The notes under the pieces were generated by a model that was not told where the DNA came from, ran no database searches, and saw only the letters and a program-made list of their open reading frames with translations. Made by a program: the position numbers and the translations under genes. DNA of 64,000 nucleotides, taken from contig CAKRSV010000001.1 of assembly GCA_934401915.1 (NCBI GenBank), positions 62,001 through 126,000 on the forward strand, read 5' to 3'. The stretch comes from an uncultured Lachnospiraceae bacterium. Its GTDB lineage: Bacteria; Bacillota; Clostridia; Lachnospirales; Lachnospiraceae. How positions within the stretch are numbered: position 1 is the stretch's first letter; every line of letters starts with the position of its first letter. Shown here in pieces: positions 53,528-62,404 of this stretch.

Positions 53528-54541
53528 ATGAACCAATCTGAAAAAGTATCTACTGACCAAACAAAAGCACTTGCAAACCAGCAATCGAAACAGCCGGAAA
53601 AACATTCGCAGAACAAACATCTACCTAATCGCAAGACCCGGATCAAGATTCCAACCTCCGGACCTCTGTCCATTCCCATGACCAACGATTACCTTTTCCG
53701 GGCGCTTTTACAGAAGAACAATCATGTCCTCAAAGGGCTGGTCTGCTCCCTGCTGCACCTTTCGCCCGAAGAGGTGCGCTCTGTCACGATCACCAATCCT
53801 ATCGTGTTGGGCGACGCCATCGATGAAAAGACCTTCATTCTGGATATCCGTGCCCTGCTGAACGATTCTACTATCCTGAACCTGGAGATGCAGGTTATCA
53901 ACGAACACAACTGGGCTGACCGCTCTCTCAGTTACCTCTGCCGTGATCTGGATCAGTTAAAACACGGCGACGACTATTCGCAGATCCAGCCGGTCATCCA
54001 GATCAGCTTCCTGAACTTCACGCTGTTCCCGGATCATCCCGAGTTCTTTGCCACTTATAAACTGTTAAATGTCAAAAATCACACATTATATAGTGACAAG
54101 TTACAGCTTTCTGTGGTAGACTTAACAAAGATACAACTTGCTACTTCAGAGGATAAAGAATACCACATCGATTATTGGGCAACGCTTTTTCGGAGTAATA
54201 CATGGGAGGAACTGACTATGCTGGCAGAAAACAATGAATATCTCAAAGAAGCCACAGAAACCGTCTACGAGATCTCGCAGGAAGAACAGATCCGCATGCA
54301 GTGTGAAGCACGGGAGGACTATAACCGGAGGATGCTCGGGATTGGGCGCCTGCTCGCAAAACAGACGCGGGAATTGAAGGAGCAGGCTGCGATTATCGCT
54401 GAGAAGAATTCTGCCTTAATGGAAAAAGACTCTGCGCTGGCTACCCAATCTGCCATTCTTGCCGAGAAAGATTCTGCTTTGGCAGAAAAAGATGCCATCA
54501 TTGCTGCACTGCAAGCTCAACTGATGACTAAAACTGTCTAA
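53528..54541 (+). CDS. PD-(D/E)XK nuclease-family (Rpn/transposase-like) protein with heptad tail
   Basis: A 337-residue protein of the Rpn/YhgA-like putative transposase family. It opens with the family segment PMTNDYLFRALLQ (near 54), and the nuclease core shows DEKTFILDIRALLND and then ILNLEMQVINE, giving D...D and ExQ-type active-site positions; LSYLCRDLDQLKHGDDY follows. The C-terminus has five 7-residue units (EKNSALM, EKDSALA, TQSAILA, EKDSALA, EKDAIIA; bases 54401-54505), a coiled coil. GGGAG lies about 10 nt before the start at 53528. It ends at a strong terminator. Confidence 0.85.
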   Translation: MNQSEKVSTDQTKALANQQSKQPEKHSQNKHLPNRKTRIKIPTSGPLSIPMTNDYLFRALLQKNNHVLKGLVCSLLHLSPEEVRSVTITNPIVLGDAIDEKTFILDIRALLNDSTILNLEMQVINEHNWADRSLSYLCRDLDQLKHGDDYSQIQPVIQISFLNFTLFPDHPEFFATYKLLNVKNHTLYSDKLQLSVVDLTKIQLATSEDKEYHIDYWATLFRSNTWEELTMLAENNEYLKEATETVYEISQEEQIRMQCEAREDYNRRMLGIGRLLAKQTRELKEQAAIIAEKNSALMEKDSALATQSAILAEKDSALAEKDAIIAALQAQLMTKTV

Positions 54542-54547
54542 TATAAT

Positions 54548-54593
54548 ATCAGATACCACTCACCCTCAGAAAAGACCGTGGTATCTGATTTTC
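54548..54593 (+). terminator. Terminator after the Rpn-like gene
   Basis: ATCAGATACCAC (54548-54559) pairs perfectly with GTGGTATCTGAT (54578-54589), followed by TTTCT. Confidence 0.85.
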
Positions 54594-54634
54594 TACCGGA
54601 TAATTTGGGGAGCATCAGCTTTCCGCACCTTTCA

Positions 54635-55006
54635 TCATTGACCGTTCATCGGTGTTCCTACTTCGATCAGGTTCCCGTCCAGGTCATAAAAGCGGACTAC
54701 CTTTTGCCCCCAACTGTGCTCCATAAGGCGATTGACATACTGAATAGAAGGATACAAATTCTCCAGCTTTTCAACAAATGCCTCTATATTCCGCTCTTCA
54801 AAATACAACTCGCAGGAATTGTTCCGCGGGATACAGTCCCTTCCCAGAAATTTCTGCCAGATGTTCACATCCTGAAGCACCAGCCCTTCCGTTAAAATCA
54901 CGTTGCCATCATTGTCCAGCACCATATCCAGCCCGAACAGGTCATGGTAGAACTGTTTTGCTTTCTCTATATCTTTGACAACTATCAAAATATTCCGCAG
55001 CCGCAT
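54635..55006 (-). CDS. VOC superfamily (glyoxalase/bleomycin-resistance-like) protein
   Basis: A 123-residue single VOC module pair: MRLRNILIVVKDIEKAKQFY at the start and KVVRFYDLDGNLIEVG near the end, with the metal-ligand Glu in the last strand. The start at 55006 has AAGGGAGG 6 nt upstream; a longer in-frame extension is not family-like. The substrate is unknown. Confidence 0.88.
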   Translation of the reverse strand: MRLRNILIVVKDIEKAKQFYHDLFGLDMVLDNDGNVILTEGLVLQDVNIWQKFLGRDCIPRNNSCELYFEERNIEAFVEKLENLYPSIQYVNRLMEHSWGQKVVRFYDLDGNLIEVGTPMNGQ

Positions 55007-55249
55007 GAATTGCCTCCCTTTCTTTTCCTCACCATTTCCATATCTTTGCCGGACGCTCACCGGACATTCTTTCCTGCATACGAAAAAGAATGACCTGTCA
55101 AACCGCTCCGGCGTTCTGCCCGCATCGCTCCATTCAGTCATATGCAAGCCAATCAGCGATCCTTCCCCCTATACTTTCCATGCTTTTTCTGTTACACTTA
55201 AGCTGTCAATTAGGAAACCATGTCTGTGTCCACGAAAGAGGGTAAAATT

Positions 55250-55663
55250 ATGTTAAAAGACTTACTGCCAAAATACTATTTTGACCAGAATTACAACTGT
55301 GCAGAAACCATTCTTAGAGCAGCCAATGAATACTATGATCTGGGACTGCATGATAAGGATATGATCCTTGTCGGTGCCTACGGCGCCGGAATCCAGTCCG
55401 GAAACACCTGTGGTGCGGTACTTTCTGTGGCAGCCGTTCTGTCGCTAAAATATGTAGAGGCAAAAGCGCACGAAAGTGAAGACATCCGACCGGTCGTACA
55501 GAAAATGATGCGCAAATTCAATGAAAAATACGGTTCTATCCTTTGCAAGGATATCAAACCGCAATCCTTTAAGCCAGAGTACAGATGTCAGATGACCATC
55601 GAAACATCCTGCGATATTCTGGAAGAAACCATTGCCGAATACGAGGCAGAGCGCGCAAAGTGA
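55250..55663 (+). CDS. C_GCAxxG_C_C family redox protein
   Basis: A 137-residue protein with the Cys pattern of this family: NYNCAETIL (Cys near 16), GAGIQSGNTCGAV (Cys near 55), SILCKDI (near 97) and RCQMTIETSCDIL. Such small proteins are thought to bind metal or redox cofactors. GAGGG lies 7 nt before the ATG at 55250. It stands alone between a VOC gene and a pseudogene. Confidence 0.85.
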   Translation: MLKDLLPKYYFDQNYNCAETILRAANEYYDLGLHDKDMILVGAYGAGIQSGNTCGAVLSVAAVLSLKYVEAKAHESEDIRPVVQKMMRKFNEKYGSILCKDIKPQSFKPEYRCQMTIETSCDILEETIAEYEAERAK

Positions 55664-55853
55664 TGACTGTTTTTGTATAAACCGGTTATCTGATATACAT
55701 CGTCTTTCTACCATTCCCGGATTGCGTCCGCAGCCGTTTTTCTAAATCTTCTCTTGGCTTTGGACATTCCTTTGATACTCCTATTGCCTCCTAAAAAAGA
55801 GGCAACAGGAGCTTCCTATCACTTTGCGCCGAATCCATCCATATTATTATGTT

Positions 55854-56275
55854 TTATTGTTGTTTGCCCGTCCAGCCTTTCTTTTTATATCCACAATCGC
55901 AATATGGACCGCCGGATGCCAGCGTATATTCCCTGACAAACTCGGTGCCTCCTCCGGCTTCACTCATGCTGTAGTCCAGCCGGCACATGGCAGGAATCAG
56001 CTTTTCCAGTCCCAGCTCTTTCATAAGGGCACAGATACCACATTTACTGAATCTTGCCTCATACCCGCTTCCGTCCGGATACTCATAGAAGTCCATATTC
56101 CAGGAATAGGGATTTCTGTCTCCGGCTCTTAGCTTTGCCGTTTCCTTCATTCCCTGAATATCTTTGTTATCTGTCCTGCCTCTGCCGTATCTATCCCCAG
56201 TAGATCGGTCAGATTCCGCCGAAACGATTTTTCAAAAACGATCCACATTGCCATCGGCATCCCCACATACTTCAT
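55854..56275 (-). pseudogene. Internally deleted ATC-hydrolase-family gene (fragment 3)
   Basis: The head reads MKYVGMPMAMWIVFEKSF, then RRNLTDLLGIDTAEAGQITK, and stops at a TGA near 56148. In a second frame the tail continues from DIQGMKETAKLRAGDRN to NPYSWNMDFYEYPDGSGYEA, SKCGICALMKELGLEKLIPA, LDYSMSEAGGGTEF and SGGPYCDCGYKKK. The full-length family has about 90-100 residues between these parts, so an internal deletion with a frameshift is inferred. The head has AAGGAGG about 10 nt before its ATG at 56275. A shorter tail-only ORF starts at 56150. The gene is unlikely to be active. Confidence 0.72.
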
Positions 56276-56373
56276 CTTTTGCCATCCTCCTTGGATTTTC
56301 TTCATTCGTAAAATGTTTTAAGCCTTTTTACGGTGACAGCACCGCCGGAAAACATCCACAAAATTGATATACC

Positions 56374-56961
56374 TTATTCGACAAGAGTCCCTTTTTCGAT
56401 ATTTTCCCGGATAATCTCTTCCGTCACTTCATACAGCCGCTCTGAACCAAGCCGGGTCGTATCCTGTCTGCCGTGCACCTGCTCTGCCGTCACCTGATGC
56501 TCTCTCCAGTCCCCGCCGCCATTGCTGTTATTGAGGATAAGGGGCTGAAGATTATCCATCGCACGGGCAAATTTCGCCTCCGGCGTCTGGAATTCCTCGA
56601 ACTCGTCAAAAAGTGCCGTCAGCTCCTTTTTCTGTTCCTCCGGCAAAATGGAAAAGATCCGCTCCTTTGCGGCCTCCTCCCTGACTTTCTGGGTTTTCTT
56701 TGCCTCCGGGTCATAGGCGTAGGTATCACCCGCATCAATCTCCACAATATCGTGGATCAGACACATCAGCATAACCTTGGCAATGTCGACCGGCTCATTG
56801 GAATACTCTCTTAACAGATACGCCATGATCGCCATGTGCCATGCGTGCTCTGCATCGTTCTCATTCCTGCCGTGCCCGGAAAGATGGGTCTGACGGAAAA
56901 TATTTTTCTCCTTATCAATTTCCAGTGCAAACTCCAACTGCTGTCTTAATCGTTCTTCCAT
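56374..56961 (-). CDS. HD-domain phosphohydrolase (YfbR/HDDC2-like)
   Basis: A 195-residue metal-dependent phosphohydrolase. Visible are the first His in NDAEHAWHMAIMAYLLRE (near 39), the HD pair in CLIHDIVEIDAGDTYAYD (near 70) and an Asp in RAMDNLQPLI. These match the 5'-nucleotidase-like HD family. The substrate, likely a (deoxy)nucleotide, is inferred. Confidence 0.88.
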   Translation of the reverse strand: MEERLRQQLEFALEIDKEKNIFRQTHLSGHGRNENDAEHAWHMAIMAYLLREYSNEPVDIAKVMLMCLIHDIVEIDAGDTYAYDPEAKKTQKVREEAAKERIFSILPEEQKKELTALFDEFEEFQTPEAKFARAMDNLQPLILNNSNGGGDWREHQVTAEQVHGRQDTTRLGSERLYEVTEEIIRENIEKGTLVE

Positions 56962-57037
56962 TGGTTCATTTCTCCCTTTTTGTTTGTCTGTGTCTATTTT
57001 ATCATAAGGTTCTGATTTGCAGCACGAAAACTTATTG

Positions 57038-57067
57038 TTACAACTTGAATCATTTTCATGATATAAT
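57038..57067 (+). promoter_or_regulatory. Promoter of the RimJ/RimL-like gene
   Basis: TTACAA (57038-57043), an 18-nt spacer and TATAAT (57062-57067) in a strongly AT-rich gap, 37 nt before the start codon. Confidence 0.6.
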
Positions 57068-57104
57068 AATTAAATTATAAATTCTAATTTTGAGGTAAGA
57101 GATA

Positions 57105-57653
57105 ATGTTAGAAACCGAAAGACTCCTATTGAGAAAATGGACAAAAACGGACGCGGACAGCTTATTTAGATATGCAAGCAATCCAGAAGTTGGACCTATT
57201 GCAGGTTGGCCACCACATAAAAGTGTAGAGGAAAGTAAAGACATCATCAAAAATGTATTCAATGGAGCAGAGTGCTACGCTATTTGTGAAAAGGAAAATA
57301 ACATCGCAATCGGTGCTGTGGAACTAAAGCTAAATGGTCATACCGATATGACAAAAAGAGATGACGAGTGTGAACTTGGCTATTGGCTCGGACAACCCTT
57401 TTGGGGCAGAGGTTATATGCCGGAAGCTGCCAGAGAACTATTACGGCATGGATTTGAAGAGCTTGGTATGACAACAATCTGGTGCGGCTATTATGATGGA
57501 AATGTAAAATCAAAGCGTGTACAGGAAAAGCTGGGCTTTGTTTTTCATCACACTTGTGCTGAAGTACCTGTGCCACTCTTAAATGAGACACGGGTTGGAC
57601 ATACAAACATATTGACAAAAGAGCATTGGGAAGAAAATCAAGTCCGTTTGTAA
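57105..57653 (+). CDS. RimJ/RimL-like GNAT acetyltransferase
   Basis: A 182-residue acetyltransferase starting METERLLLRKWTKTDADSLF-like, with the acetyl-CoA site LGQPFWGRGYMPEAARELL (near 104) and VKSKRVQEKLGF (near 143). Members acetylate protein N-termini or small amines. The coding sequence is clearly more AT-rich than its neighbours, which suggests recent acquisition. Its 3' end overlaps the converging methyltransferase gene by 16 nt. Confidence 0.9.
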   Translation: MLETERLLLRKWTKTDADSLFRYASNPEVGPIAGWPPHKSVEESKDIIKNVFNGAECYAICEKENNIAIGAVELKLNGHTDMTKRDDECELGYWLGQPFWGRGYMPEAARELLRHGFEELGMTTIWCGYYDGNVKSKRVQEKLGFVFHHTCAEVPVPLLNETRVGHTNILTKEHWEENQVRL

Positions 57654-58567
57654 CCGCGAAATAATAGCCAGCCAAACAGGATCAGTAATATACTCCCTGC
57701 CAGCAGTTCCACAACATATCTCTGCGCTGCAATGCCGTATCCGTTTTCCAGATTAATCACGAGCATCGGCACAGAGACAAGTAATCCCAGGATTGCTGAC
57801 ATAACCAGGGAACCAAAGCCTCTAAAGAGTCTCTTCTGGGACAGCACTCTGTCTAACTTCAACATTCTCTCGGAGAGCAGTTCCCCGATTGCCATCACAT
57901 TGAGTCCTATCGGCAGCCAGCCTGCCACGAACAGGTTACCTACCATCGGATTCTCCAGATATTCCGGCTGTTTTACCAGAATCAGGATAAATGCCACTGT
58001 ATACAAAATCCAGCCAACATTTCCCGGAATATCATAGAAGATCCACCTTGCGTCCGATATTTTTGTTTCATATCGATCCTTGCTGCTCCCCGGAAAAGGA
58101 ATCGCCCGGTTTACCTCCCGGCAATATTCTACGTAGGTCTGCCCGTAAAGATCCGCAAGCCACTTTTCCTCCGTCTGCTTCATAAGGATCGTGAGAAACA
58201 GCCAATATGCCACCGGAAGGATCAGCAATCCCACATTATGAAATAGGAACAGCACGCCGGTGCACATCAGCAGGATCCCGGAATAGCAGGGATTTCTTAC
58301 CCACTCGTAAATGCCATCCGTGCACAGTTCATTGCTCTTGATATACTTATCGATGCGGAAAGCTGCCTTGAACCAGACCAGAAATCCTCCTGCCATCAGC
58401 AATATTCCTAACAAAATGAACGCCACTTTTCCATTCTCTATCTTATAGCGGTCAAACATTCCGAGCGCCGTCAGGATGCACGCCGCCACGGTGGCTGCTA
58501 TGATGAGAACTCCATAAACCGGTCCGACTCCGTATACCGGCAAATGCTCTTTTTTCTCTTGCATCAT
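57638..58567 (-). CDS. Isoprenylcysteine-methyltransferase-family (ICMT/PEMT-like) membrane protein
   Basis: A 309-residue protein with about seven to eight hydrophobic segments. The methyltransferase core in the first half has YEWVRNPCYSGILLMCTGVL (near 89) and TEEKWLADLYGQTYVEYCREV (near 131), the SAM-site pattern of ICMT-like proteins. The second half adds membrane segments not needed for the core. The substrate is unknown. Confidence 0.82.
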   Translation of the reverse strand: MMQEKKEHLPVYGVGPVYGVLIIAATVAACILTALGMFDRYKIENGKVAFILLGILLMAGGFLVWFKAAFRIDKYIKSNELCTDGIYEWVRNPCYSGILLMCTGVLFLFHNVGLLILPVAYWLFLTILMKQTEEKWLADLYGQTYVEYCREVNRAIPFPGSSKDRYETKISDARWIFYDIPGNVGWILYTVAFILILVKQPEYLENPMVGNLFVAGWLPIGLNVMAIGELLSERMLKLDRVLSQKRLFRGFGSLVMSAILGLLVSVPMLVINLENGYGIAAQRYVVELLAGSILLILFGWLLFRGYKRT

Positions 58568-58609
58568 TTATCCTCCATGTCGTCTTTGATTCCAATTTGC
58601 ATCCGGCTT

Positions 58610-58771
58610 CTATGCAAGATGTTTCTCAAGTAGCACCAGATGAATATCCGGCAGCCCGTTAAATGTGGTCGGCACAATACCGCTCTCCTCCGCATCGTGT
58701 ATTTTGTCGTATATCTTTTCAACTGCTTCCAGATCACATTCCGTCGCTTTTCTGACACAAATTCCGCTCAT
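58610..58771 (-). pseudogene. GNAT acetyltransferase with the middle deleted
   Basis: A 53-residue in-frame product. Its head (MSGICVRKATECDLEAVEKI, then YDKIHDAEE) is a GNAT N-terminus, and its tail (GIVPTTFNGLPDIHLVLLEK) a GNAT C-terminus; the acetyl-CoA-binding middle of about 100 residues is missing. GGAGAG lies upstream of the ATG. It sits between corA and the methyltransferase gene. It cannot be an active acetyltransferase. Confidence 0.7.
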
Positions 58772-58785
58772 TTTCTTTTCTCTCC

Positions 58786-59703
58786 TTACCAGAATTTTTT
58801 CTTTTTCATGATCCACATACTAAGGCAGACGATCAGGATTCCCGCTCCTATCACCGCCTCATATCCATATTTCCACGACAGCTCCTTCATCCCGGCAAAA
58901 TTCATTCCGTACCAGCCCGCCAGCAATGACAGCGGCAAAAAAATCGTCGTCACGATCGTAAGTATTTTCATGATCCCATTCTGCCGGATATCGATCTCCG
59001 CCTGAAAAAGCTCCCGCACCTGGATGCAGTGCTCCCGCAAAAGCTGTGTCTCATTTAAGAGCCGCCCGATCCTTTTCTCCAGGATATGATAAAAGTTTTC
59101 TTCTTCGTTTCCGAATAGCCCCATCTTATTTTCTTCCAGCTCGCAGACCATCTCGTCTAACTGCGTGTAATACTTCATCCATCCGATCACTTCTTTATAG
59201 AGTGCCATGATCTTTGAATTGACATTGTCTAATTCACCTTTCAGTGCCGCATCTTCCATCTGTATCATCTGGTCTTCCAGTTCTTCCAGATGATGAAGGT
59301 CCTTGCCGACCAGCTGTTCCAGTATTTCATAAAAAAGCCGTCCGGTGCTTCCGTCCACCCTGCACTTTTCCCGCATCAGGCGTCTGACCAGAGAGTGCAC
59401 GGCACCGGAGTCATCGCAGATCGCCAGCCTGTCAGCCGTCATCAGATAACTGAATGCGATTTTTTTATCCTGGCGTATGAGCCGTGGTGTGACGACCGTT
59501 CCACACAGACATTCCTTCCGGATCTCAGCCTTGCACACGCGGGCGTCCCGCAGCACCGGCATATGGCAGAACTCTTCTTCAAGCTCTGCGGCAGCGGCTT
59601 TTCTGTCCAGCTCCTCCGAAGTAAACAGCAGAAACACGGCGCTTCCTTTTTCCGCCGCGCCTTTTACCTCCGACAGTTCCCGGTCAATCACAAACTTCTT
59701 CAT
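58786..59703 (-). CDS. corA: CorA-family divalent metal transporter
   Basis: A 305-residue protein with a long cytoplasmic domain and two C-terminal membrane helices. The signature YGMNF lies between them (ILTIVTTIFLPLSLLAGWYG, then MNFAG). It moves Mg2+ or a related ion. GGAGGTAAAA precedes the ATG at 59703, which nearly touches the stop of the DUF6796 gene (59706). Confidence 0.92.
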   Translation of the reverse strand: MKKFVIDRELSEVKGAAEKGSAVFLLFTSEELDRKAAAAELEEEFCHMPVLRDARVCKAEIRKECLCGTVVTPRLIRQDKKIAFSYLMTADRLAICDDSGAVHSLVRRLMREKCRVDGSTGRLFYEILEQLVGKDLHHLEELEDQMIQMEDAALKGELDNVNSKIMALYKEVIGWMKYYTQLDEMVCELEENKMGLFGNEEENFYHILEKRIGRLLNETQLLREHCIQVRELFQAEIDIRQNGIMKILTIVTTIFLPLSLLAGWYGMNFAGMKELSWKYGYEAVIGAGILIVCLSMWIMKKKKFW

Positions 59704-59705
59704 TT

Positions 59706-60404
59706 TTACCTCCTTGCATGACCATATCCCACGATCCATATCAGTATGAAAAAGAAGATCATGCTCTCACTCATCAGACCATTGGTAAACCCGATCCGGA
59801 ATGGCGTATCGGGCAGCATACTCTTTACAACGGATAAGATTCCATAAAACACCAGCACATTTCCGGCAGCCATCCATCTGGGCAGCGTGGTCTTGCCGCG
59901 TACCACCACATAAAACCAGTAAAGGAATACCGGAAGCATCAGGACCTCGCTTACTATAACGATCCATGACAGGTGGTCAAACAATGCCTCGCAGGCCGGA
60001 AGCGCCGCTTCCTGATACCCGTTGCCATTCATCCAGGAATACAGGTACAGGATCATTATATAAAATAAATGCAGGCACATCCAGGGGGTCAGACCAAAAG
60101 CGTTCAGATAATGATAGATCTTCCGCTCTTTTTCTTCCTTGATAAATTTCTCCAGATAAAACAACGCCCCGCCATAGCATAAGATACCTGGAAATGCCAG
60201 AAGCATCGCAAGGCTGTTTCTCCAAGGTGCTATCTGTATCGCGCCCTGCGTCAGCCAGCATAATCTGCCGGAATGTGCGATGTCCCCATATATCATCAGC
60301 CAGTCGCCGCCACCGTAGCACAGGCAACCTATTATCCCGCAGATCATAGCGATCGTCAGTCCTCTTTTGCGGGGTTCTCCTTTGTTTTCATATTGAGTTG
60401 TCAT
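59706..60404 (-). CDS. Membrane protein, DUF6796-like
   Basis: A 232-residue protein with seven hydrophobic segments. The first (LTIAMICGIIGCLCYGGGDWL) and the run of evenly spaced helices recall small membrane proteins annotated as DUF6796; the function is unknown. It shares a transcript with corA. An AAGGAGG-like run lies before the ATG. Confidence 0.65.
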   Translation of the reverse strand: MTTQYENKGEPRKRGLTIAMICGIIGCLCYGGGDWLMIYGDIAHSGRLCWLTQGAIQIAPWRNSLAMLLAFPGILCYGGALFYLEKFIKEEKERKIYHYLNAFGLTPWMCLHLFYIMILYLYSWMNGNGYQEAALPACEALFDHLSWIVIVSEVLMLPVFLYWFYVVVRGKTTLPRWMAAGNVLVFYGILSVVKSMLPDTPFRIGFTNGLMSESMIFFFILIWIVGYGHARR

Positions 60405-60446
60405 ATCTTTTTCCTCCTTTTGTAATGCTTACTCTATGGATATAAT

Positions 60447-60481
60447 AAAAACAGCGTTGATTAGTTTCATCTAACCAACGC
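60447..60481 (-). terminator. Terminator after the truncated aldo/keto reductase gene
   Basis: On the minus strand GCGTTGGTTAG (60481-60471) pairs with CTAATCAACGC (60464-60454), one G-T wobble, followed by TGTTTTTATT. Confidence 0.8.
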
Positions 60482-60516
60482 CATTATAACACATTATTCC
60501 TATTTCTGAGAAACTT

Positions 60517-60825
60517 TTACTTCTTTTCATGCAGCAGCACAACGCCCTGCTCCGGATTCTTGTCGACCGCTCCCACGATTGGATGTGGAACGTACATTTC
60601 TTCCAGATAAGCGATGTCAGTCCCTGTCAGTTTTACCTCAAATGCTCCTGCGGCATCGTCGAGGTAAGCCGCCTTGGTGGCTCCGATGATCGGCGCGGTA
60701 ATTCCTTTTGCCCACTGCCATGCCAGCGTCCAGTCGTGCATCGTTCCCGCCTTGCCAAAACTCATACAGCCAATGCAGAGCTTCGACACCTCAATACCCG
60801 TACTCCCCAGCTTCGCGTACTCCAT
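60517..60825 (-). pseudogene. Aldo/keto reductase with the middle deleted
   Basis: A 102-residue in-frame product against about 320 for the family. The head MEYAKLGSTGIEVSKLCIGC, then MSFGKAGTMHDWTL, joins directly to the C-terminal AWQWAKGITAPIIGATKAAY, then LDDAAGAF. The barrel strands holding the catalytic Asp, Tyr, Lys and His are absent. GGAGAAGGAG precedes the ATG, and the gene lies 51 nt after a carboxymuconolactone-decarboxylase-family gene in one transcript. Confidence 0.78.
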
Positions 60826-60876
60826 GCTCCTTCTCCTTCCTATTTCAACCTCTGATACTGCTCCTCCGTCACTGGC

Positions 60877-61236
60877 TCACATCGCCTCATCCTCATAAGG
60901 CAAATCGCCTTCGCCTGTCGTCCACACTTCCTTTGCCAGATTAAAAACTGCCCAGGCTTTGGGCCATCCCGCATAGAAACCTACGTGTGTGATGATCGCT
61001 GCGATCTCCTTCTGGGATACGCCGTGGTCCTTTGCATTCTGCAAGTGGAATTTTAAAGAGGAATCGGTAATTCCCTGTGCCATCAACGCCACTACCGTGA
61101 TAATGCTTCTTGTCTTCACATCAATATCCACGTTGTTCCAGTTCTCCCCAAAGAGAACATCATCATTATAATGCGCAAATTCCGGTGCAAATTCACCAAG
61201 CGCATTTCTTCCTGCTGTCTGTACGATCTTTGCCAT
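60877..61236 (-). CDS. Carboxymuconolactone-decarboxylase-family (AhpD-like) protein
   Basis: A 119-residue helical protein: EFAPEFAHYNDDVLFGENWN, RSIITVVALMAQG and LKFHLQNAKDHGVSQKEIAA match the CMD fold. The CxxC of AhpD is absent, so it is more like the decarboxylase/quinone-related branch found beside aldo/keto reductases and flavodoxins in clostridia. GGAGAG lies before the ATG at 61236. Confidence 0.88.
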   Translation of the reverse strand: MAKIVQTAGRNALGEFAPEFAHYNDDVLFGENWNNVDIDVKTRSIITVVALMAQGITDSSLKFHLQNAKDHGVSQKEIAAIITHVGFYAGWPKAWAVFNLAKEVWTTGEGDLPYEDEAM

Positions 61237-61288
61237 AATCTCTCCATTCCGCAAACGCTTTTCATCGTCTGCAACACAATCCCTGTTC

Positions 61289-61759
61289 CTATAATGTCTT
61301 TACCCAGTTTTCCATTTCCTGTCTGTTGACGCGGTTGAGAAGTTTGCCCTCCTCAATTTCTGCACCCGGCGCGGAAGGCTGCAATTCCTTCACCGTATTG
61401 CCAAATCCGCTTCCCCCTGATGTGGCAAACAGCACGATCTTCTTACCGCTGAAATCGTATTTCTCCAGAAACGTGTTGATAATGGTCGGCGCCACATACC
61501 ACCATACCGGAAATCCGATCAGGATCACGTCGTAATTCTCTACCTGCGGTTCATTGTCCACGATCTCCGGCCGGATCTTTTTATCACTCATTTCCACACT
61601 GCTTCTGGACTTCTTATCCATCCAGTTAAGGTCTGCACTGGTATAAGGAGTCTTTGGTGTGATCTCGTATAAGTCTGCTCCTGCCACTTCTGCAAGTGTC
61701 TCTGCCACTTTTCTGGTTGTACCGGTTGCACTGAAATATGCTACTAATTTCTTACTCAT
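61289..61759 (-). CDS. Flavodoxin
   Basis: A 156-residue FMN electron carrier. The phosphate loop is YFSATGTTRKVAETLAE (near 8-24); further FMN loops are IGFPVWWYVAP and FATSGGSGFGNT. The start at 61759 has GGAG 9 nt upstream. An inverted repeat with T-run lies in its leader (61826-61862), and CMD and reductase genes follow. Confidence 0.9.
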   Translation of the reverse strand: MSKKLVAYFSATGTTRKVAETLAEVAGADLYEITPKTPYTSADLNWMDKKSRSSVEMSDKKIRPEIVDNEPQVENYDVILIGFPVWWYVAPTIINTFLEKYDFSGKKIVLFATSGGSGFGNTVKELQPSAPGAEIEEGKLLNRVNRQEMENWVKTL

Positions 61760-61825
61760 AACTTTTTTCTCCTGTCTGAAAAGATCCTGTAAAATTTCGC
61801 TCTGAATAATTAAAACGTAATCAAA

Positions 61826-61862
61826 AAATGTGTAAGATTGGCTGTTCCTCACTTACACATTT
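61826..61862 (-). terminator. Perfect inverted repeat with T-run before the flavodoxin gene
   Basis: AAATGTGTAAG (61862-61852 on the minus strand) pairs with CTTACACATTT (61836-61826) around 15 nt, followed by TTTTTTG. It can end the LysR relic transcript or act as an attenuator or operator for flavodoxin; a TATAAT stands directly upstream (61869-61864). Confidence 0.6.
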
Positions 61863-61912
61863 ATTATAAATCCTATATTCTGTTATGACTAATACTTATA
61901 TTACATTCTTTT

Positions 61913-62404
61913 CTATGCCTTAAAAGCATTGATCTCATCAATAAACAACTGAATCGCTCTGGAATATGGGATGTTCCTTCGCCAGGCGATCACGGTACTT
62001 GCCTTGATCTCCGGAGAGAGCCGTCTTTGCACCAGCAAATCCTGCTTCCAGTACTTGGCAGCTCCTTCAATAGAAATGGGATAACCGAGCCCGTTCATCG
62101 CCATCACGCCTGCATTGGTTCCCAGATTGCTGGTAAAGGCTATCTGTACTTTCTCAAAATCCCTGCCAAACCAGTTTGCCAACTCACTCTGGATACTATA
62201 CCGTTCCGGCAGGATCAGCGGAAGCTGCAAAAGTTCTTTCTTCGTGATGACTTCCTTCTGTGCCAGCGAGTCATCCGGTCTCATGCTGACAACCCATCTG
62301 TCGCTGTCCTGTATCCTGATATAGTCAAGATTCTCCGTGTTCGTCGGTTCCAGAAACAGACCGATGTCAATCAGTCCATAAGACAGCGCCTGCCAGAATC
62401 CAGC
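61913..62404 (-). pseudogene. LysR-family regulator, C-terminal part only
   Basis: The frame, open from 62404, gives GFWQALSYGLIDIGLFLEPT, then QDSDRWVVSMRPDD, LPLILPERYSIQSELANWFG and a normal end EINAFKA. This is the substrate-binding domain of a LysR regulator. The whole HTH domain and first part are missing; a TAG stands just upstream (62407-62405). The frame begins within the flavodoxin-like fragment at 62367-62546, which marks a deletion joint. Confidence 0.75.

Noticed and set aside
54401..54505. A possible CRISPR array or tandem satellite
   Set aside because: The 21-nt units are adjacent without spacers, lie in frame in a coding sequence and encode coiled-coil heptads.
53528..54541. 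A complete insertion sequence
   Set aside because: The protein family is annotated as transposase-like, but no terminal inverted repeats or target-site duplications were seen around it.
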